A stretch of DNA of 64,000 bases from Shewanella xiamenensis (lineage in GTDB: Bacteria; Pseudomonadota; Gammaproteobacteria; Enterobacterales; Shewanellaceae). The stretch lies in contig NZ_BMOP01000007.1 in assembly GCF_014647135.1 (NCBI RefSeq), positions 62,001 to 126,000 of the forward strand, in the 5' to 3' direction. A program made the translations under genes and the position numbers. Positions 1 through 9,613 of the stretch are shown here, piece by piece. How positions within the stretch are numbered: the first letter of the stretch is position 1; every line of letters begins with the position of its first letter. Under the pieces are notes generated by a model. It did no database searches and was not told the origin of the DNA. It was given only the letters and a program-made list of their open reading frames with translations.

Positions 1-119
1 AAACAATTTGGACGTCATTTTTCTGTCATCTTGGATTGATAAAGTGTGCACAGTGACGGAGAGCTCTTGTCCTTTAACGTTTGCTTGCGCTTTTCTCCCA
101 TTTTGTTGGTTCGCTTGTT

Positions 120-149
120 TGCCTCGTTTCCCCAACGGGGCATTTTTTT
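120..149 (+). terminator. Rho-independent terminator of an upstream gene
   Basis: A nine-base stem (left arm 120-128, right arm 134-142, one G-T wobble, loop TCCCC) is followed by seven T at 143-149. It would end a plus-strand transcript that enters the window from the left. Bases 1-119 show only a possible short 3' coding tail ending at a TGA at 37-39, too short to name. Confidence 0.6.
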
Positions 150-285
150 ACCTCGAATAATGTTATTTCGTCGAAGAACATTCATATAGCGGAAATATTG
201 TGCGGTCATTGAGGGATTGCGTTAACATTTAGGTAACTCACCACGCTACTACAAAATAATAAGCCTACTGCTGTTGGAGTTGGAA

Positions 286-1743
286 ATGGGCAATCACGTT
301 TGGAATGATAAAAAGAAGTTTATTTGGCTACTTTCTGTGTTGTTGCTAGTTGCCTTTTTAGTGACCAGTGGTATTAGCTATAAAGTGGCCCATGACTCTT
401 TGAGTCAGCAAATTGAAAGTAATACTTTACCTTTAACAAGCGATAATATTTATTCAGAAATTCAACAAGATCTACTACGTCCGATCTTTATTTCCTCCCT
501 TATGGCACAGGATACCTTTGTGCGTGATTGGACATTAAACCATGAGCAAGAGCCTGAAAAGCTGATCCGTTATCTGAAAGAAATCCAGGATAAGTACGAT
601 ACTGTCACCAGCTTTTTTGTTTCAGAACAGAGTCGCAACTACTACCACTCATCGGGGGTGTTAAAGAAAATCCAAGATATTGAGCCTAATGATGCTTGGT
701 ATTTTCGTGTCCGTTCGTTACCAGAATCAGAACATTATGAAATTAATATCGATGCTGATACCGCTGATCGCACTAAAACAACCGTATTTGTTAACTATAA
801 AGTTTTTGATTTTGAAGGTAAGTTTATGGGGGTTACTGGCGTTGGCCTTGCAGTTGAAAAGGTCAAGGCGCTGATTGAACTCTATCAAAAGCGTTATAAC
901 CGTCGGGTTTTTTTCACCGATAGACAGGGGAATGTCACTCTCCATGGTGATGAATATGATGGCGCTAATTCACTGCAAGCCAGCACTGGCTTGGAGCAAC
1001 TATCAACGCGCATTTTAACTAGCCCAAGCGCCGCATTTAGCTATCAGCGCAACGGTAAAACGGTCTACTTAAACAGTCGATTAGTGCCTGAGTTCAAGTG
1101 GTATTTAATTGTTGAGCAAGAAGATGCTCCGCAAGAACAAGAACTGCTTAATACCTTTTGGGGGAACTTAGCCCTAAGTTTGGTCGTGACCATAGGTATT
1201 TTGTTTATTTCAAACATGACCTTAGGGCGCTATCAGCGCAAACTTGAGGTTATGGCATCAACTGACAAACTCACTGGTGCAGCTAATCGACAAGTCTTTG
1301 AAGAGTATTTCCATCAGGCATTAGACAAAGCTAATTTGTCGCAAACTCCTATTTCAGTTCTCCTTGTCGATATCGACCACTTTAAAAAAGTGAATGATAG
1401 CTATGGTCATAGTATTGGTGATTTAGTGCTCAAAACGGTCACTAACTTGCTACGTAGCCAGCTAAAACAGCAAGATATACTTTGCCGTTGGGGTGGGGAA
1501 GAGTTTTTGGTGTTATTGCCAGAGATGGATTTAAGCCATGCGGCAGAGTTGGCGGAACGTTTCCGTGATTCGATTTCTCAGCGCGAGTTGAAGGTCAATG
1601 GAGTACATATTGCTATCACTGTCAGTATTGGTGTTGCAGAATATCAAAAGCTTGAACCGGCAGAGGATTTAATAAAACGAGCCGATTTAGCTTTATATCA
1701 AGCGAAAGAAGCTGGCCGTAATCAAGTAGTGTTAAATCAGTGA
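286..1743 (+). CDS. Membrane-anchored diguanylate cyclase (GGDEF)
   Basis: Predicted to make cyclic di-GMP from two GTP. The 485-residue protein has an N-terminal membrane helix (about residues 12-33), a periplasmic sensor of roughly 250 residues that looks like a double-Cache fold, a second helix near residues 290-315, and a C-terminal GGDEF domain. The active-site signature is GGEEF (RWGGEEFLVLLP). The position where an RxxD product-inhibition site would sit reads KQQD, so feedback inhibition is probably absent. I chose the ATG at 286 because GGAG lies six bases upstream; an in-frame TTG at 274 lacks this spacing. The signal sensed is unknown. Confidence 0.9.
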   Translation: MGNHVWNDKKKFIWLLSVLLLVAFLVTSGISYKVAHDSLSQQIESNTLPLTSDNIYSEIQQDLLRPIFISSLMAQDTFVRDWTLNHEQEPEKLIRYLKEIQDKYDTVTSFFVSEQSRNYYHSSGVLKKIQDIEPNDAWYFRVRSLPESEHYEINIDADTADRTKTTVFVNYKVFDFEGKFMGVTGVGLAVEKVKALIELYQKRYNRRVFFTDRQGNVTLHGDEYDGANSLQASTGLEQLSTRILTSPSAAFSYQRNGKTVYLNSRLVPEFKWYLIVEQEDAPQEQELLNTFWGNLALSLVVTIGILFISNMTLGRYQRKLEVMASTDKLTGAANRQVFEEYFHQALDKANLSQTPISVLLVDIDHFKKVNDSYGHSIGDLVLKTVTNLLRSQLKQQDILCRWGGEEFLVLLPEMDLSHAAELAERFRDSISQRELKVNGVHIAITVSIGVAEYQKLEPAEDLIKRADLALYQAKEAGRNQVVLNQ

Positions 1744-1837
1744 TACCCAGATTTTAGAGCACGCTCGATTTGTTTAGAGTATGTAATACTTAGCGTTTTT
1801 ATTTGGCCCCGTGTGGCGACAATGATGGGAGTAACCA

Positions 1838-2530
1838 ATGTCGACCTTATTGGTAAACAGATTATCGGGTTTGTATTTAGGGGCGAGCCTGCAAGAAATT
1901 AGCGGCATTTCAACTGGCATTGACGGTAAAAAATCGGCGCAGCAGTTAGTGGTGAATGTCGACCATGTGGAAGGCGATGCACAGGCTGATCCTAAACATC
2001 ATGGCGGACTTGACCGAGTATTGCATCATTTTCCCCGTGAGCATTATGGTCAATACCGTCGTTGGGATTTAATCACCCAACTCGAAGATGCACCGAGCAT
2101 GGGTGAAAATATCAGCACGGTTGGCTTAAATGAAACCGAGGTCAATATTGGGGATGTGCTGCAAATCGGTGAAGTGATTGTGCAAGTGACTCAGCCGCGC
2201 TCACCTTGCTTTAAATTGAACCTGCAATTTGGCCATAGAGACTTTGCCCTTGCCATGCAGCAGAGTCAGTTATGCGGTTGGTTTTACAGAGTATTAATCC
2301 CAGGTGTGATTCAGTTAAGCGACAAGATAGAATTAGTCGAGCGTAAAACTGATATCAGCGTTGCCGAGGCGATGGCGCTGTATTTTTCTCCTCAATATAA
2401 CGCTAAAGCCTATGATAGACTCGCCTCCTGTGAAGGGCTGGCACAAAGCTGGGTGAATAGCCTACAGCGCCGCTTAGCAACGCAGCAAGTCGAAGATTGG
2501 CAAATGCGTTTGTATGGGCCAAAGAGCTAA
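1838..2530 (+). CDS. MOSC domain protein, YiiM-like
   Basis: A 230-residue single-domain MOSC protein. MOSC domains use a conserved cysteine to handle sulfur or the molybdenum cofactor; YiiM-type members reduce N-hydroxylated compounds using Moco. The key cysteine is visible in QPRSPCFKLN, after the typical GENI-like stretch (SMGENIST), and HHGGLDRVLHHFP fits the family. The start has GGGAG six bases upstream. It stands alone about 40 bases before the DUF4870 gene and about 5 kb from the molybdenum biosynthesis block. Family is clear; the substrate is not. Confidence 0.85.
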   Translation: MSTLLVNRLSGLYLGASLQEISGISTGIDGKKSAQQLVVNVDHVEGDAQADPKHHGGLDRVLHHFPREHYGQYRRWDLITQLEDAPSMGENISTVGLNETEVNIGDVLQIGEVIVQVTQPRSPCFKLNLQFGHRDFALAMQQSQLCGWFYRVLIPGVIQLSDKIELVERKTDISVAEAMALYFSPQYNAKAYDRLASCEGLAQSWVNSLQRRLATQQVEDWQMRLYGPKS

Positions 2531-2569
2531 TAACTTTTATATTTCAAACAATAATACAGGGAAAGTGTC

Positions 2570-2926
2570 ATGATAGAGTCAGTGACGAAGAGCGAGAAAG
2601 ATTTTGGTTTACTGGTGTATGCCTCTAGTTTAATTGGGTATTTAGTACCATTAGGCTCCATCCTTGGTCCGCTCATTTTGTGGCTGATGAAGCGTGAAGA
2701 GTCGGCTTTTGTCGACCAATGTGGGCGCAGCTGTCTGAACTTTAAGCTAAGCCTACTAATCTACGTGATCATCAGTGGGATATTAGCGTTTGTAGGCATT
2801 GGATTTATCTTGCTTATCATCCTCGGCATTTTGGACTTAGTCTGTACTATCCTAGGCATAGTTAAGGCCAGTGAAGGGCAGGTTTATCGCTATCCACTGA
2901 CAATCAAGTTTCTCTCCGATAACTAA
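2570..2926 (+). CDS. DUF4870 (Tic20-like) small membrane protein
   Basis: A 118-residue inner-membrane protein of the DUF4870/YtnI-Tic20-like type. It begins with a short polar stretch, then a helix near residues 18-40 (LIGYLVPLGSILGPLILWL), a polar loop with FVDQCGRSCLNFKLS, and two close helices near residues 62-98. This layout and the loop (F.D..G...LNF..S) are typical of the family, whose function is not established. GGGAAAG lies upstream of the ATG. A strong bidirectional terminator follows. Confidence 0.8.
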   Translation: MIESVTKSEKDFGLLVYASSLIGYLVPLGSILGPLILWLMKREESAFVDQCGRSCLNFKLSLLIYVIISGILAFVGIGFILLIILGILDLVCTILGIVKASEGQVYRYPLTIKFLSDN

Positions 2927-2947
2927 TCGCCTTTTAAGTTATGTAAT

Positions 2948-2982
2948 AAAAACGCCTTAGGGAGACCCACTAAGGCGTTTTT
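2948..2982. terminator. Bidirectional Rho-independent terminator
   Basis: Arms of 13 bases (2948-2960 and 2970-2982) pair perfectly around a nine-base loop. A-rich and T-rich ends on either side let it work for both convergent genes, the DUF4870 gene and the chemoreceptor. Confidence 0.85.
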
Positions 2983-3013
2983 GTTTCTATATCAATATCT
3001 TTGTGTTTGACAA

Positions 3014-4930
3014 TTACACTTTAAACTTAGCTACCAAGGTATCCAAGCGGTGGGCGAGTTGATTTAACGCTAAACTGGCCTGCGCCGCAGCTTGGGCTGT
3101 GCTCGCGGTGCGTTGGGTAATGTCGTTAATTTCGGTCACGTTACGGTTAATATCTTCGACCACGGTCGATTGCTCTTCTGTTGCCGCCGCGACTTGAATG
3201 TTCATATCACTGATAAGACCAATACGATCGCTAATGCCAACCAAAGACTGGCTAGCCTCATCAACCGCTGTGACACCTTCGTGTGAGCGAGCGCGGCTCT
3301 GTGCCATGGCATTAACTGCGCGGCTTGCTTCAGATTGCAACTTGTCGATCATACCTTGGACTTCGTTAGTAGAGGCTGCGGTACGTGATGCAAGATTACG
3401 GACTTCATCGGCAACTACGGCAAAGCCACGTCCCGCTTCACCTGCGCGTGCAGCTTCAATCGCGGCGTTGAGGGCTAATAGATTGGTTTGCTCCGAAATA
3501 GCACGGATCACATCGAGGATGCCACCGATAGATTTGGTATGAGTCGCGAGGGATTCAATCACTTCACCTACTTGTTCCACATCATGGGAGAGCTGATTGA
3601 TAGTGTCACGGGCACGCGTTACTACCACTTGGCCGCTATTGGATTCTGTATCGGCATCTTTCGCGGCGACAGCGGCTTGGGCTGCATTACTAGCGATTTC
3701 ATTTACGGTTGCCCCCATCTCATTGATGGCCGTTACCACCATCATAGTGCGGTCTTTTTGTTCATGACTATCTTCAAGGGTTTGCTGTGCTTGATTAGAT
3801 ACATCTTTCGCCGAGAGGCCGAGTTGTTCACTGGTCTGTGCTACCTCAATCACGGAATCTTGGATTTTGCTGATAAAGCTATTAAATCCTTGGGCAAGTT
3901 GGGCAATTTCATCTTCACCATTTACAGGTAAGCGTTGGCGTAAATCACCCTCACCTTCACCGATATCATGGAACATTGCTGCGACTTGGGCGATAGGGCG
4001 ACTCACTGAGCCAGCTACCACAATGGCCAGCATGATAAAGCCCGCGGCAATGATTACGGTCCAAATTAGGATCTGGTAGGCGGCATCTGTCAGCAGGGCG
4101 AAGACTTCGGCTTCAGGTACTTGGGCAACCAAATACCAATCCATCGACGGAATATAACTGCTGGCAACAAAGGTGTTTTCACCTTGGATGTCGGTATTAA
4201 TAAGATTGAAATCACTACGATTGAGTAATGAGCTCATGTTGGCGCCTGAGTACAAACTCTTGAGGCTGCTCTTGCCAATTTGGCTGGCGTCTGGATGTAG
4301 TTTTACCTCGCCTTTGGCATCGACTAAGTAGACAAACCCGGTTTTTTCAATCTTAAAAGAGTCGAGGAGTCGCACCATATCATCGAGGGATTTGGCGAGA
4401 CCAACAAGTCCGCGACCGTTAGGTTGTTGATAGTTTATAAAGAGTTTTACCTCACCATTGGCTTCGGTAAATACGTTTAACATCCGCTCTTGGCCGCTAT
4501 CACGATAACCAAAAAACCACCCATCTTGGGCGGGCGTGAGTACGCGTAAAAAACCGTCCTGAGTATAATAGGCTGCGGTTTGTCTATCGGCGTAGGAGGC
4601 TTGGGCCAAATGATATTGGCGGGTGATGTCCTTTAATTGGGCAACGACTTGGGGCTCTTGCTCCGTTGGGCGGCCATTTTCAAGCCATTGCAGTAACATA
4701 CGGCTGCTGGCGAGTTGTTCGGCGGCATTCATTAAGCTCGAAATATCCAGCTCAATCTTGTTGCGGATCTGCATCATTAGGCTGGGCATTTCCGACCCGA
4801 GCATACGTTGCTGAACCACATTTTTAGCACTGCGTTGGCTGAGCACGCCCACCAGAATGGTTGATAGCAGCACTGCAAATGCCACTGTCAGCAGAATTTT
4901 CTGCTTAATAGTAAGGTTATTAAATATCAT
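3014..4930 (-). CDS. Methyl-accepting chemotaxis protein
   Basis: A 638-residue transmembrane chemoreceptor that would signal through CheW/CheA. In order it has a membrane helix near residues 10-30, a periplasmic ligand domain of about 240 residues (dCache-like, with [16 protein letters not shown]), a second helix near residues 285-308, a HAMP domain ([20 protein letters not shown]), and a cytoplasmic signalling domain. The hairpin tip has the highly conserved [19 protein letters not shown]. There is no C-terminal CheR-tethering pentapeptide; the protein ends KFKV. I chose the ATG at 4930; a TTG three codons upstream is possible. The ligand is unknown. Confidence 0.93.
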   Translation of the reverse strand: MIFNNLTIKQKILLTVAFAVLLSTILVGVLSQRSAKNVVQQRMLGSEMPSLMMQIRNKIELDISSLMNAAEQLASSRMLLQWLENGRPTEQEPQVVAQLKDITRQYHLAQASYADRQTAAYYTQDGFLRVLTPAQDGWFFGYRDSGQERMLNVFTEANGEVKLFINYQQPNGRGLVGLAKSLDDMVRLLDSFKIEKTGFVYLVDAKGEVKLHPDASQIGKSSLKSLYSGANMSSLLNRSDFNLINTDIQGENTFVASSYIPSMDWYLVAQVPEAEVFALLTDAAYQILIWTVIIAAGFIMLAIVVAGSVSRPIAQVAAMFHDIGEGEGDLRQRLPVNGEDEIAQLAQGFNSFISKIQDSVIEVAQTSEQLGLSAKDVSNQAQQTLEDSHEQKDRTMMVVTAINEMGATVNEIASNAAQAAVAAKDADTESNSGQVVVTRARDTINQLSHDVEQVGEVIESLATHTKSIGGILDVIRAISEQTNLLALNAAIEAARAGEAGRGFAVVADEVRNLASRTAASTNEVQGMIDKLQSEASRAVNAMAQSRARSHEGVTAVDEASQSLVGISDRIGLISDMNIQVAAATEEQSTVVEDINRNVTEINDITQRTASTAQAAAQASLALNQLAHRLDTLVAKFKV

Positions 4931-5194
4931 AAATATCAATATGCCTGTGTTATACGTTTAGAAATATCGGTCGACGTTTTCTACCAATGACTTAGTATCG
5001 GACAGAAATGTTAAAAGTTAACCTTAGTTTTGGTCTAATGCCGAATAAAACAGCGTACAAGACATTTATTTGGCCTAACCTGTTGCTCTTGCGGTAGATC
5101 TTGTTATGTAGAGTATAGATGGAAATGAGTTGCTGATTTGAAGCATGTGATTTTTATGGTGCAATTGTGGCCAAAATGTAGGGGTAAGGCAAGT

Positions 5195-5224
5195 AAAAAG
5201 AAGGCGCTCAATGAGCGCCTTCTT
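5195..5224 (-). terminator. Terminator of the ETF-QO gene
   Basis: Read on the minus strand, an 11-12 bp stem (GAAGGCGCTC against GAGCGCCTTC) is followed by a T run. It lies ten bases beyond the stop codon of the ETF-ubiquinone oxidoreductase gene. Confidence 0.85.
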
Positions 5225-5233
5225 CGGTAGAGA

Positions 5234-6883
5234 TTACATATTCGGGTAGTTTGGACCGCCGCCGCCCTCGGGCGTCACCCAAGTAATATTTTGGCTAGGA
5301 TCTTTAATGTCACAGGTTTTGCAATGGATGCAGTTTTGCGCATTGATAACAAACTTCGGTTGACCCGCTTCTTCAACAATTTCGTACACGCCAGCAGGGC
5401 AGTAACGCTGGGCGGGCTCGTTAAATTGCGTCAGGTTTATCCCGAGCGGAATGCTGTTGTCTTTTAAGCGTAGATGGCAAGGCTGGTCTTCCTCATGATA
5501 GGTGCTCGACAGGTAGACTGAAGAGAGCTTATCGAAGCTGAGTTTGCCATCGGGTTTCGGGTAATCAATCTTATTGTAGGCGCTTACTGGGGCCATTTGT
5601 GCATAGTCTGGGTGTTCATCACGCAGGGTGATCGGGAACTTACCACCGAACCAGTTTTGATCTATGTAGTTAAATGCACCGCCAAGGAAAGTGCCAAACT
5701 TATGCATTGCCGGGCCAAAGTTGCGCGACTTATATAGCTCTTCGTGTAACCAGCTTTCTTCCAGATGGGTTTGGAAACAATCCAGATCTTTACCGCCTTC
5801 GACCTCGGCCATCATTGCCTTAGCTAAGGTTTCAGCCGCGACGATGCCGCTCTTCATGGCGGTATGCGTGCCTTTGATCTTGGCAAAGTTTAAAGTGCCC
5901 GCATCGCAACCAATCAGCAAACCGCCGGGGAAACTCATCTTCGGTAGTGAGTTCAGGCCGCCCTTAGTGATTGCGCGAGCACCATAGCTCAAACGTTCAC
6001 CGCCAGTTAAGTATTTGGCGATGACTGGGTGAGTTTTATAACGCTGAAACTCATCGAATGGGCTTAAATGGGGGTTTTTATAGTTGAGGTCGATAATCAG
6101 ACCCACGGCAATTTGGTTGTCTTCCATATGGTAGAGGAAGCCACCACCTGAGGCGCCATCGGTTAATGGCCAACCACCTGTGTGCACTACTTTACCTTGT
6201 TCGTGTTGCTCGGCGGGCACTTTCCAGATTTCTTTAAAGCCTAGGCCGTAATGTTGTGGTGTTTTACCATTATCTAAGTGGTATTTCGCGATCAGCTGTT
6301 TGCCTAAGTGACCACGGCAACCTTCTGAGAACACGGTATATTTGGCGTGTAGTTCCATGCCGGGCATAAAGCTGTCCTTCGGCTGACCGTCGGCACCGAC
6401 GCCCATATCACCAATCAGGATGCCCTTCACGCTGTTGTCTTCATTGAAGAGTAATTCGCTGGCGGCAAAGCCGGGGAAAATTTCTACGCCGAGTTCTTCG
6501 GCACGGGTCGCGAGCCAGCGACAGAGATTACCTACGCTGACAATATAGTTGCCTTCGTTGTGCATGGTTTTCGGCACAAATGCATTGGGCATGAGTTTGC
6601 TGTCGGTAGCGGAGTTGAGTAGATAGATTTCATCGTGGGTCACGGCTGTGGTGACGGGGGCGCCTTTATCACGCCAGTCGCTGAATAGCTCGTCTAATAC
6701 CCTTGGTTCGAATACGGCGCCTGATAGAATATGCGCGCCCACTTCGGAGCCTTTTTCTACCACGCAAACGGTAATTTCTTTACCTGAATCCTTTGATATC
6801 TGTATTAATCGACACGCAGTCGCCAAGCCAGCTGGGCCAGCGCCGACGATAACAACATCGAATTCCATTGATTCGCGTTCCAT
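5234..6883 (-). CDS. Electron transfer flavoprotein-ubiquinone oxidoreductase
   Basis: A 549-residue ETF-QO that passes electrons from reduced ETF (fatty-acid and amino-acid dehydrogenases) to the quinone pool at the inner membrane. It has an N-terminal FAD Rossmann motif (VVIVGAGPAGLA), a middle quinone-binding region, and a C-terminal 4Fe-4S ferredoxin-like domain with CIHCKTC and an upstream Cys in RYCPAG. The ending GGGGPNYPNM is typical. Length fits the family. I chose the ATG at 6883, preceded by an AAGG-rich stretch; longer upstream starts add residues not seen in the family. It is transcribed alone and divergently from moaA. Confidence 0.94.
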   Translation of the reverse strand: MERESMEFDVVIVGAGPAGLATACRLIQISKDSGKEITVCVVEKGSEVGAHILSGAVFEPRVLDELFSDWRDKGAPVTTAVTHDEIYLLNSATDSKLMPNAFVPKTMHNEGNYIVSVGNLCRWLATRAEELGVEIFPGFAASELLFNEDNSVKGILIGDMGVGADGQPKDSFMPGMELHAKYTVFSEGCRGHLGKQLIAKYHLDNGKTPQHYGLGFKEIWKVPAEQHEQGKVVHTGGWPLTDGASGGGFLYHMEDNQIAVGLIIDLNYKNPHLSPFDEFQRYKTHPVIAKYLTGGERLSYGARAITKGGLNSLPKMSFPGGLLIGCDAGTLNFAKIKGTHTAMKSGIVAAETLAKAMMAEVEGGKDLDCFQTHLEESWLHEELYKSRNFGPAMHKFGTFLGGAFNYIDQNWFGGKFPITLRDEHPDYAQMAPVSAYNKIDYPKPDGKLSFDKLSSVYLSSTYHEEDQPCHLRLKDNSIPLGINLTQFNEPAQRYCPAGVYEIVEEAGQPKFVINAQNCIHCKTCDIKDPSQNITWVTPEGGGGPNYPNM

Positions 6884-7127
6884 CAGTTCACCTTTTCCTT
6901 CGCTTATCCCCAATTTATATCGGGTGTTGTAGTTTGTTTGTAAACGGGCGTTTTATTACTAATGTCCACCTTACCTCAAAATCACCGCATGGCACAGGGG
7001 CTAAGCAGGCTGTTTAGCCTAAAGAGTGACAAATCTTTGGGTGAGCACTGTCACAGATTGTTCACGCTCAGTTGAAGCGGATCAAGAAATACCTGTTTAG
7101 GGGTATAGCTAGCCAATACTTTCGGCT

Positions 7128-7133
7128 TATAAT
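7128..7133 (+). promoter_or_regulatory. Possible -10 element for the moa operon
   Basis: TATAAT sits about 20 bases before the first conserved riboswitch bases, where a start of the leader RNA is expected. I see no convincing -35 box at 17 bases. Confidence 0.4.
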
Positions 7134-7147
7134 CACGGCTGACGGTT

Positions 7148-7254
7148 CTCCGAGCTTGCCTACCTAAGTCAACAGATATGGTGGTGTAGCCGTGGCAATA
7201 AGGCCACTGGGGTGAGTAAAGAAATGCACTCGCCTCCCACACTTGGAAAGGTGA
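7148..7254 (+). promoter_or_regulatory. Moco-type riboswitch upstream of moaA
   Basis: The leader closely matches what I recall of the E. coli moaA Moco RNA element. Shared blocks, in order, are GTCAACAGATATGGTG, GCCGTGGCAATAAGGCCAC, a GGGGTGAGT...ACTCGCCTCCC helix, and ACTTGGAAAGGTG just before the ATG. The CTCGCCTCCC strand and the GGAAAGGTG ribosome-binding region lie within the fold, so binding can control translation. It argues against a moaA start at the GTG at 7212, which falls inside the RNA element. Known members are genetically linked to the molybdenum or tungsten cofactor. Confidence 0.85.
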
Positions 7255-7256
7255 TC

Positions 7257-8237
7257 ATGTCTCAATTACAAGACAATTTTGGTCGTAAATTTCATTACTT
7301 ACGGATGTCAGTCACTGACGTTTGTAACTTCAAATGCAGTTATTGCCTCCCCGATGGTTATCATCCTAATGGCAAACAACAGTTTTTATCTCTCAGTGAG
7401 ATAGAAAACCTTGTGTCCGCATTTAGCCAAGTTGGCACTCAAAAAATCCGTATCACTGGCGGTGAACCCACGCTGCGTAAAGATTTTACCGATATCATTC
7501 GAGTGGTCGCCGACAATCCTCGTATTCATACCGTAGCCACTACCACTAATGGTTATAGGCTCGAGAAGCATGCCCAAGAGTGGTTCGACGCTGGGCTTCG
7601 CCGCATCAATGTGTCGGTAGACAGCTTAGATCCTAAGATGTTTTACCAGATCACCGGCGAGAATAAGTTCGACGAGGTGATGCGTGGTATCGATGCTGCA
7701 TTATCAGCAGGCTTTGAGCGCGTAAAAGTCAATGCGGTATTACTCAAAGGCATGAACGATAAAGATTTACCGCGCTTTTTGAATTGGATTAAGCATACGC
7801 CCATCGACCTGCGTTTTATTGAGTTAATGGAAACCGGCCTTGGCCGCGAGTATTTCCAAGCCCACCACTTAGCGGGGGCCGATATTAAAGTTCAGTTGCT
7901 TGCCAACGGCTGGCAATTGGATACACCCCGTGCCGACGATGGCCCTGCGCAAAACTTCAGCCACAGTGACTTTAAGGGCCGTATCGGCTTGATCATGCCC
8001 TACGCTACTAACTTCTGTGCGAGCTGTAATCGCTTGCGGGTCTCGGCCAAAGGTAAGTTGCACTTGTGCCTGTTTACCGAGTCCGGTATTGATTTGCGTG
8101 ATCTACTACAACACCCGAGTCAGCAAGCGGAATTAATCGAGCGGTTACACGGTCAACTGGCACAGAAGAAAGAAACCCATTATCTGCATCAGGGCATTAC
8201 TGGCGTAACTCAGCATTTGGCCTCGATTGGCGGTTAA
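7257..8237 (+). CDS. moaA: GTP 3',8-cyclase MoaA
   Basis: A 326-residue radical SAM enzyme catalysing the first step of molybdenum cofactor synthesis, GTP to 3',8-cyclo-GTP, which MoaC then converts to cyclic pyranopterin monophosphate. The N-terminal cluster motif is CNFKCSYC; the SAM-binding ITGGEPTLR follows. The C-terminal cluster motif is CASCNRLRVSAKGKLHLC. The protein ends in the conserved double glycine (SIGG). The start at 7257 follows GGAAAGGTG at the end of the riboswitch. It opens the molybdenum block, moaC starting 113 bases downstream. Confidence 0.97.
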   Translation: MSQLQDNFGRKFHYLRMSVTDVCNFKCSYCLPDGYHPNGKQQFLSLSEIENLVSAFSQVGTQKIRITGGEPTLRKDFTDIIRVVADNPRIHTVATTTNGYRLEKHAQEWFDAGLRRINVSVDSLDPKMFYQITGENKFDEVMRGIDAALSAGFERVKVNAVLLKGMNDKDLPRFLNWIKHTPIDLRFIELMETGLGREYFQAHHLAGADIKVQLLANGWQLDTPRADDGPAQNFSHSDFKGRIGLIMPYATNFCASCNRLRVSAKGKLHLCLFTESGIDLRDLLQHPSQQAELIERLHGQLAQKKETHYLHQGITGVTQHLASIGG

Positions 8238-8350
8238 TCTAACTTAGGTTTTAGTCTGCTTATCGCGTGATCTTTCATTTAGTTAGGTTTCGCGATTGCG
8301 CTCAATTTCCAATATGCTTGAATTTAGCAGCAGTTTAAAGGATCGCTTCA

Positions 8351-8830
8351 ATGAGCAATGTATTTACCCATATTAATGCCGACGGCAATGCCCACATGGT
8401 CGATGTGACCGAGAAAGCCGTGACCGAGCGTGAGGCCCGTGCCGAAGCCTTTATCGAGATGGCGAGCGCGACCCTTGAGATGATCATGAGCGGCAGCCAC
8501 CATAAGGGCGATGTATTTGCCACCGCGCGTATCGCGGGGATCCAAGCGGCGAAAAAGACTTCAGATTTAATTCCGTTATGCCATCCACTAATGCTAACCA
8601 AGGTCGAAGTCGAGCTTGAGGCTCAGCCTGAGCACAATCGTGTGCGCATTACTAGTCTGTGTAAATTGTCCGGCAAAACCGGTGTCGAAATGGAGGCGCT
8701 CACGGCGGCCTCTGTTGCAGCGCTGACGATTTACGATATGTGCAAAGCCGTGCAGAAAGACATGGTGATTTCACAGGTGCGCTTGCTCGAAAAACGCGGT
8801 GGCAAGTCGGGACACTTTAAAGCTGAATAA
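8351..8830 (+). CDS. moaC: Cyclic pyranopterin monophosphate synthase MoaC
   Basis: A 159-residue enzyme that rearranges 3',8-cyclo-GTP to cPMP, working directly after MoaA. Family marks include [15 protein letters not shown] at the N terminus, the catalytic region [13 protein letters not shown], and the C-terminal GGKSGHF. The length is typical. AAGGA lies ten bases before the ATG. It is followed after 19 bases by moaD. Confidence 0.97.
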   Translation: MSNVFTHINADGNAHMVDVTEKAVTEREARAEAFIEMASATLEMIMSGSHHKGDVFATARIAGIQAAKKTSDLIPLCHPLMLTKVEVELEAQPEHNRVRITSLCKLSGKTGVEMEALTAASVAALTIYDMCKAVQKDMVISQVRLLEKRGGKSGHFKAE

Positions 8831-8849
8831 CGTAAAGCGAGATAAGAAT

Positions 8850-9101
8850 ATGATTAACGTGTTGTTTTTTGCCCAAGTTCGTGAGCTTTTAGGGACGGCA
8901 CAACTGAGTGTTGAAGCGAGCGAGCAGACACAAACCGCAGAAGGATTACGGGCAACTTTAGCGGCTAAAGATGATAAATGGGCCAAAGTGTTAGCCTCGG
9001 ACAAATTACTGGTGGCGGTAAATCAAACCATCAGTCAGTGGGATACCCAAGTGAGTGATGGTGATGAAGTCGCCTTCTTCCCACCTGTGACCGGAGGTTG
9101 A
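8850..9101 (+). CDS. moaD: Molybdopterin synthase sulfur carrier MoaD
   Basis: An 83-residue ubiquitin-fold sulfur carrier, the small subunit of molybdopterin synthase. It begins MINVLFFAQVRELLG and ends FFPPVTGG. The C-terminal Gly-Gly, which is adenylated and turned into a thiocarboxylate, is intact. I chose the ATG at 8850 because the family starts there and a longer frame would overlap moaC. The stop is one base from the moaE start, so the two synthase subunits are translationally linked. Confidence 0.96.
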   Translation: MINVLFFAQVRELLGTAQLSVEASEQTQTAEGLRATLAAKDDKWAKVLASDKLLVAVNQTISQWDTQVSDGDEVAFFPPVTGG

Positions 9102-9102
9102 T

Positions 9103-9570
9103 ATGCGTTTACTGCCGAATGTACGGGTGCAAACTGTTGATTTTAATGTGGCCGATGAATACCACCAATTAGCCCAAGATAATAGTGATGGCGCGGTTGT
9201 GACTTTTGTTGGCAAAGTGCGCGACTTTAACGATGGTTCAGTGGTGACTGACCTGACTTTAGAGCACTATCCCGGTATGACGGAGCGTGTTCTTGAGCAA
9301 ATCGTTGCCGAGGCGCGTGAGCGTTGGCAGCTCAATAACGTTACGGTTATCCACCGTGTCGGCACGATGGCGCTGGGTGAGCAAATTGTGTTTATTGGTG
9401 TCACCAGCGCTCATCGCAAAGCGGCCTTTGCGGCCTGCGAATTCTTAATCGACTTTTTGAAGACCAAAGCCCCTTTCTGGAAATTAGAAGCAGGGGACAA
9501 GGGCAAGAATTGGGTCGAGGCCAAGGATGCCGACGAGCAAGCGGCGCAAGTGTGGCAACACAAAGACTAA
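9103..9570 (+). CDS. moaE: Molybdopterin synthase catalytic subunit MoaE
   Basis: A 155-residue large subunit of molybdopterin synthase, which inserts two sulfurs from MoaD into cPMP. Family marks are GAVVTFVGKVRD, LTLEHYPGMTE, the HRVGTMALGE stretch, and SAHRKAAFAACEFLIDFLKTK with the active-site lysines, ending in a FWKLE region. GGAGG lies just before the ATG. It is followed 43 bases later by modA. Confidence 0.97.
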   Translation: MRLLPNVRVQTVDFNVADEYHQLAQDNSDGAVVTFVGKVRDFNDGSVVTDLTLEHYPGMTERVLEQIVAEARERWQLNNVTVIHRVGTMALGEQIVFIGVTSAHRKAAFAACEFLIDFLKTKAPFWKLEAGDKGKNWVEAKDADEQAAQVWQHKD

Positions 9571-9613
9571 CGTAAGACTGAGCTAGCAGCAGGCGAGACT
9601 GAGAGGTGAGTTT

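Noticed and set aside
15..209. Minus-strand frame of 64 codons at the left edge
   Set aside because: It overlaps a plus-strand terminator, is very basic and low in complexity, and has no ribosome site.
3198..3931. Long plus-strand frames inside the chemoreceptor gene
   Set aside because: They are antisense shadows of a conserved coding sequence with high GC third positions.
7212..7256. Longer moaA start at the GTG at 7212
   Set aside because: The extra codons lie within the riboswitch helices and the family begins near the ATG at 7257 with a GGAAAGGTG site.
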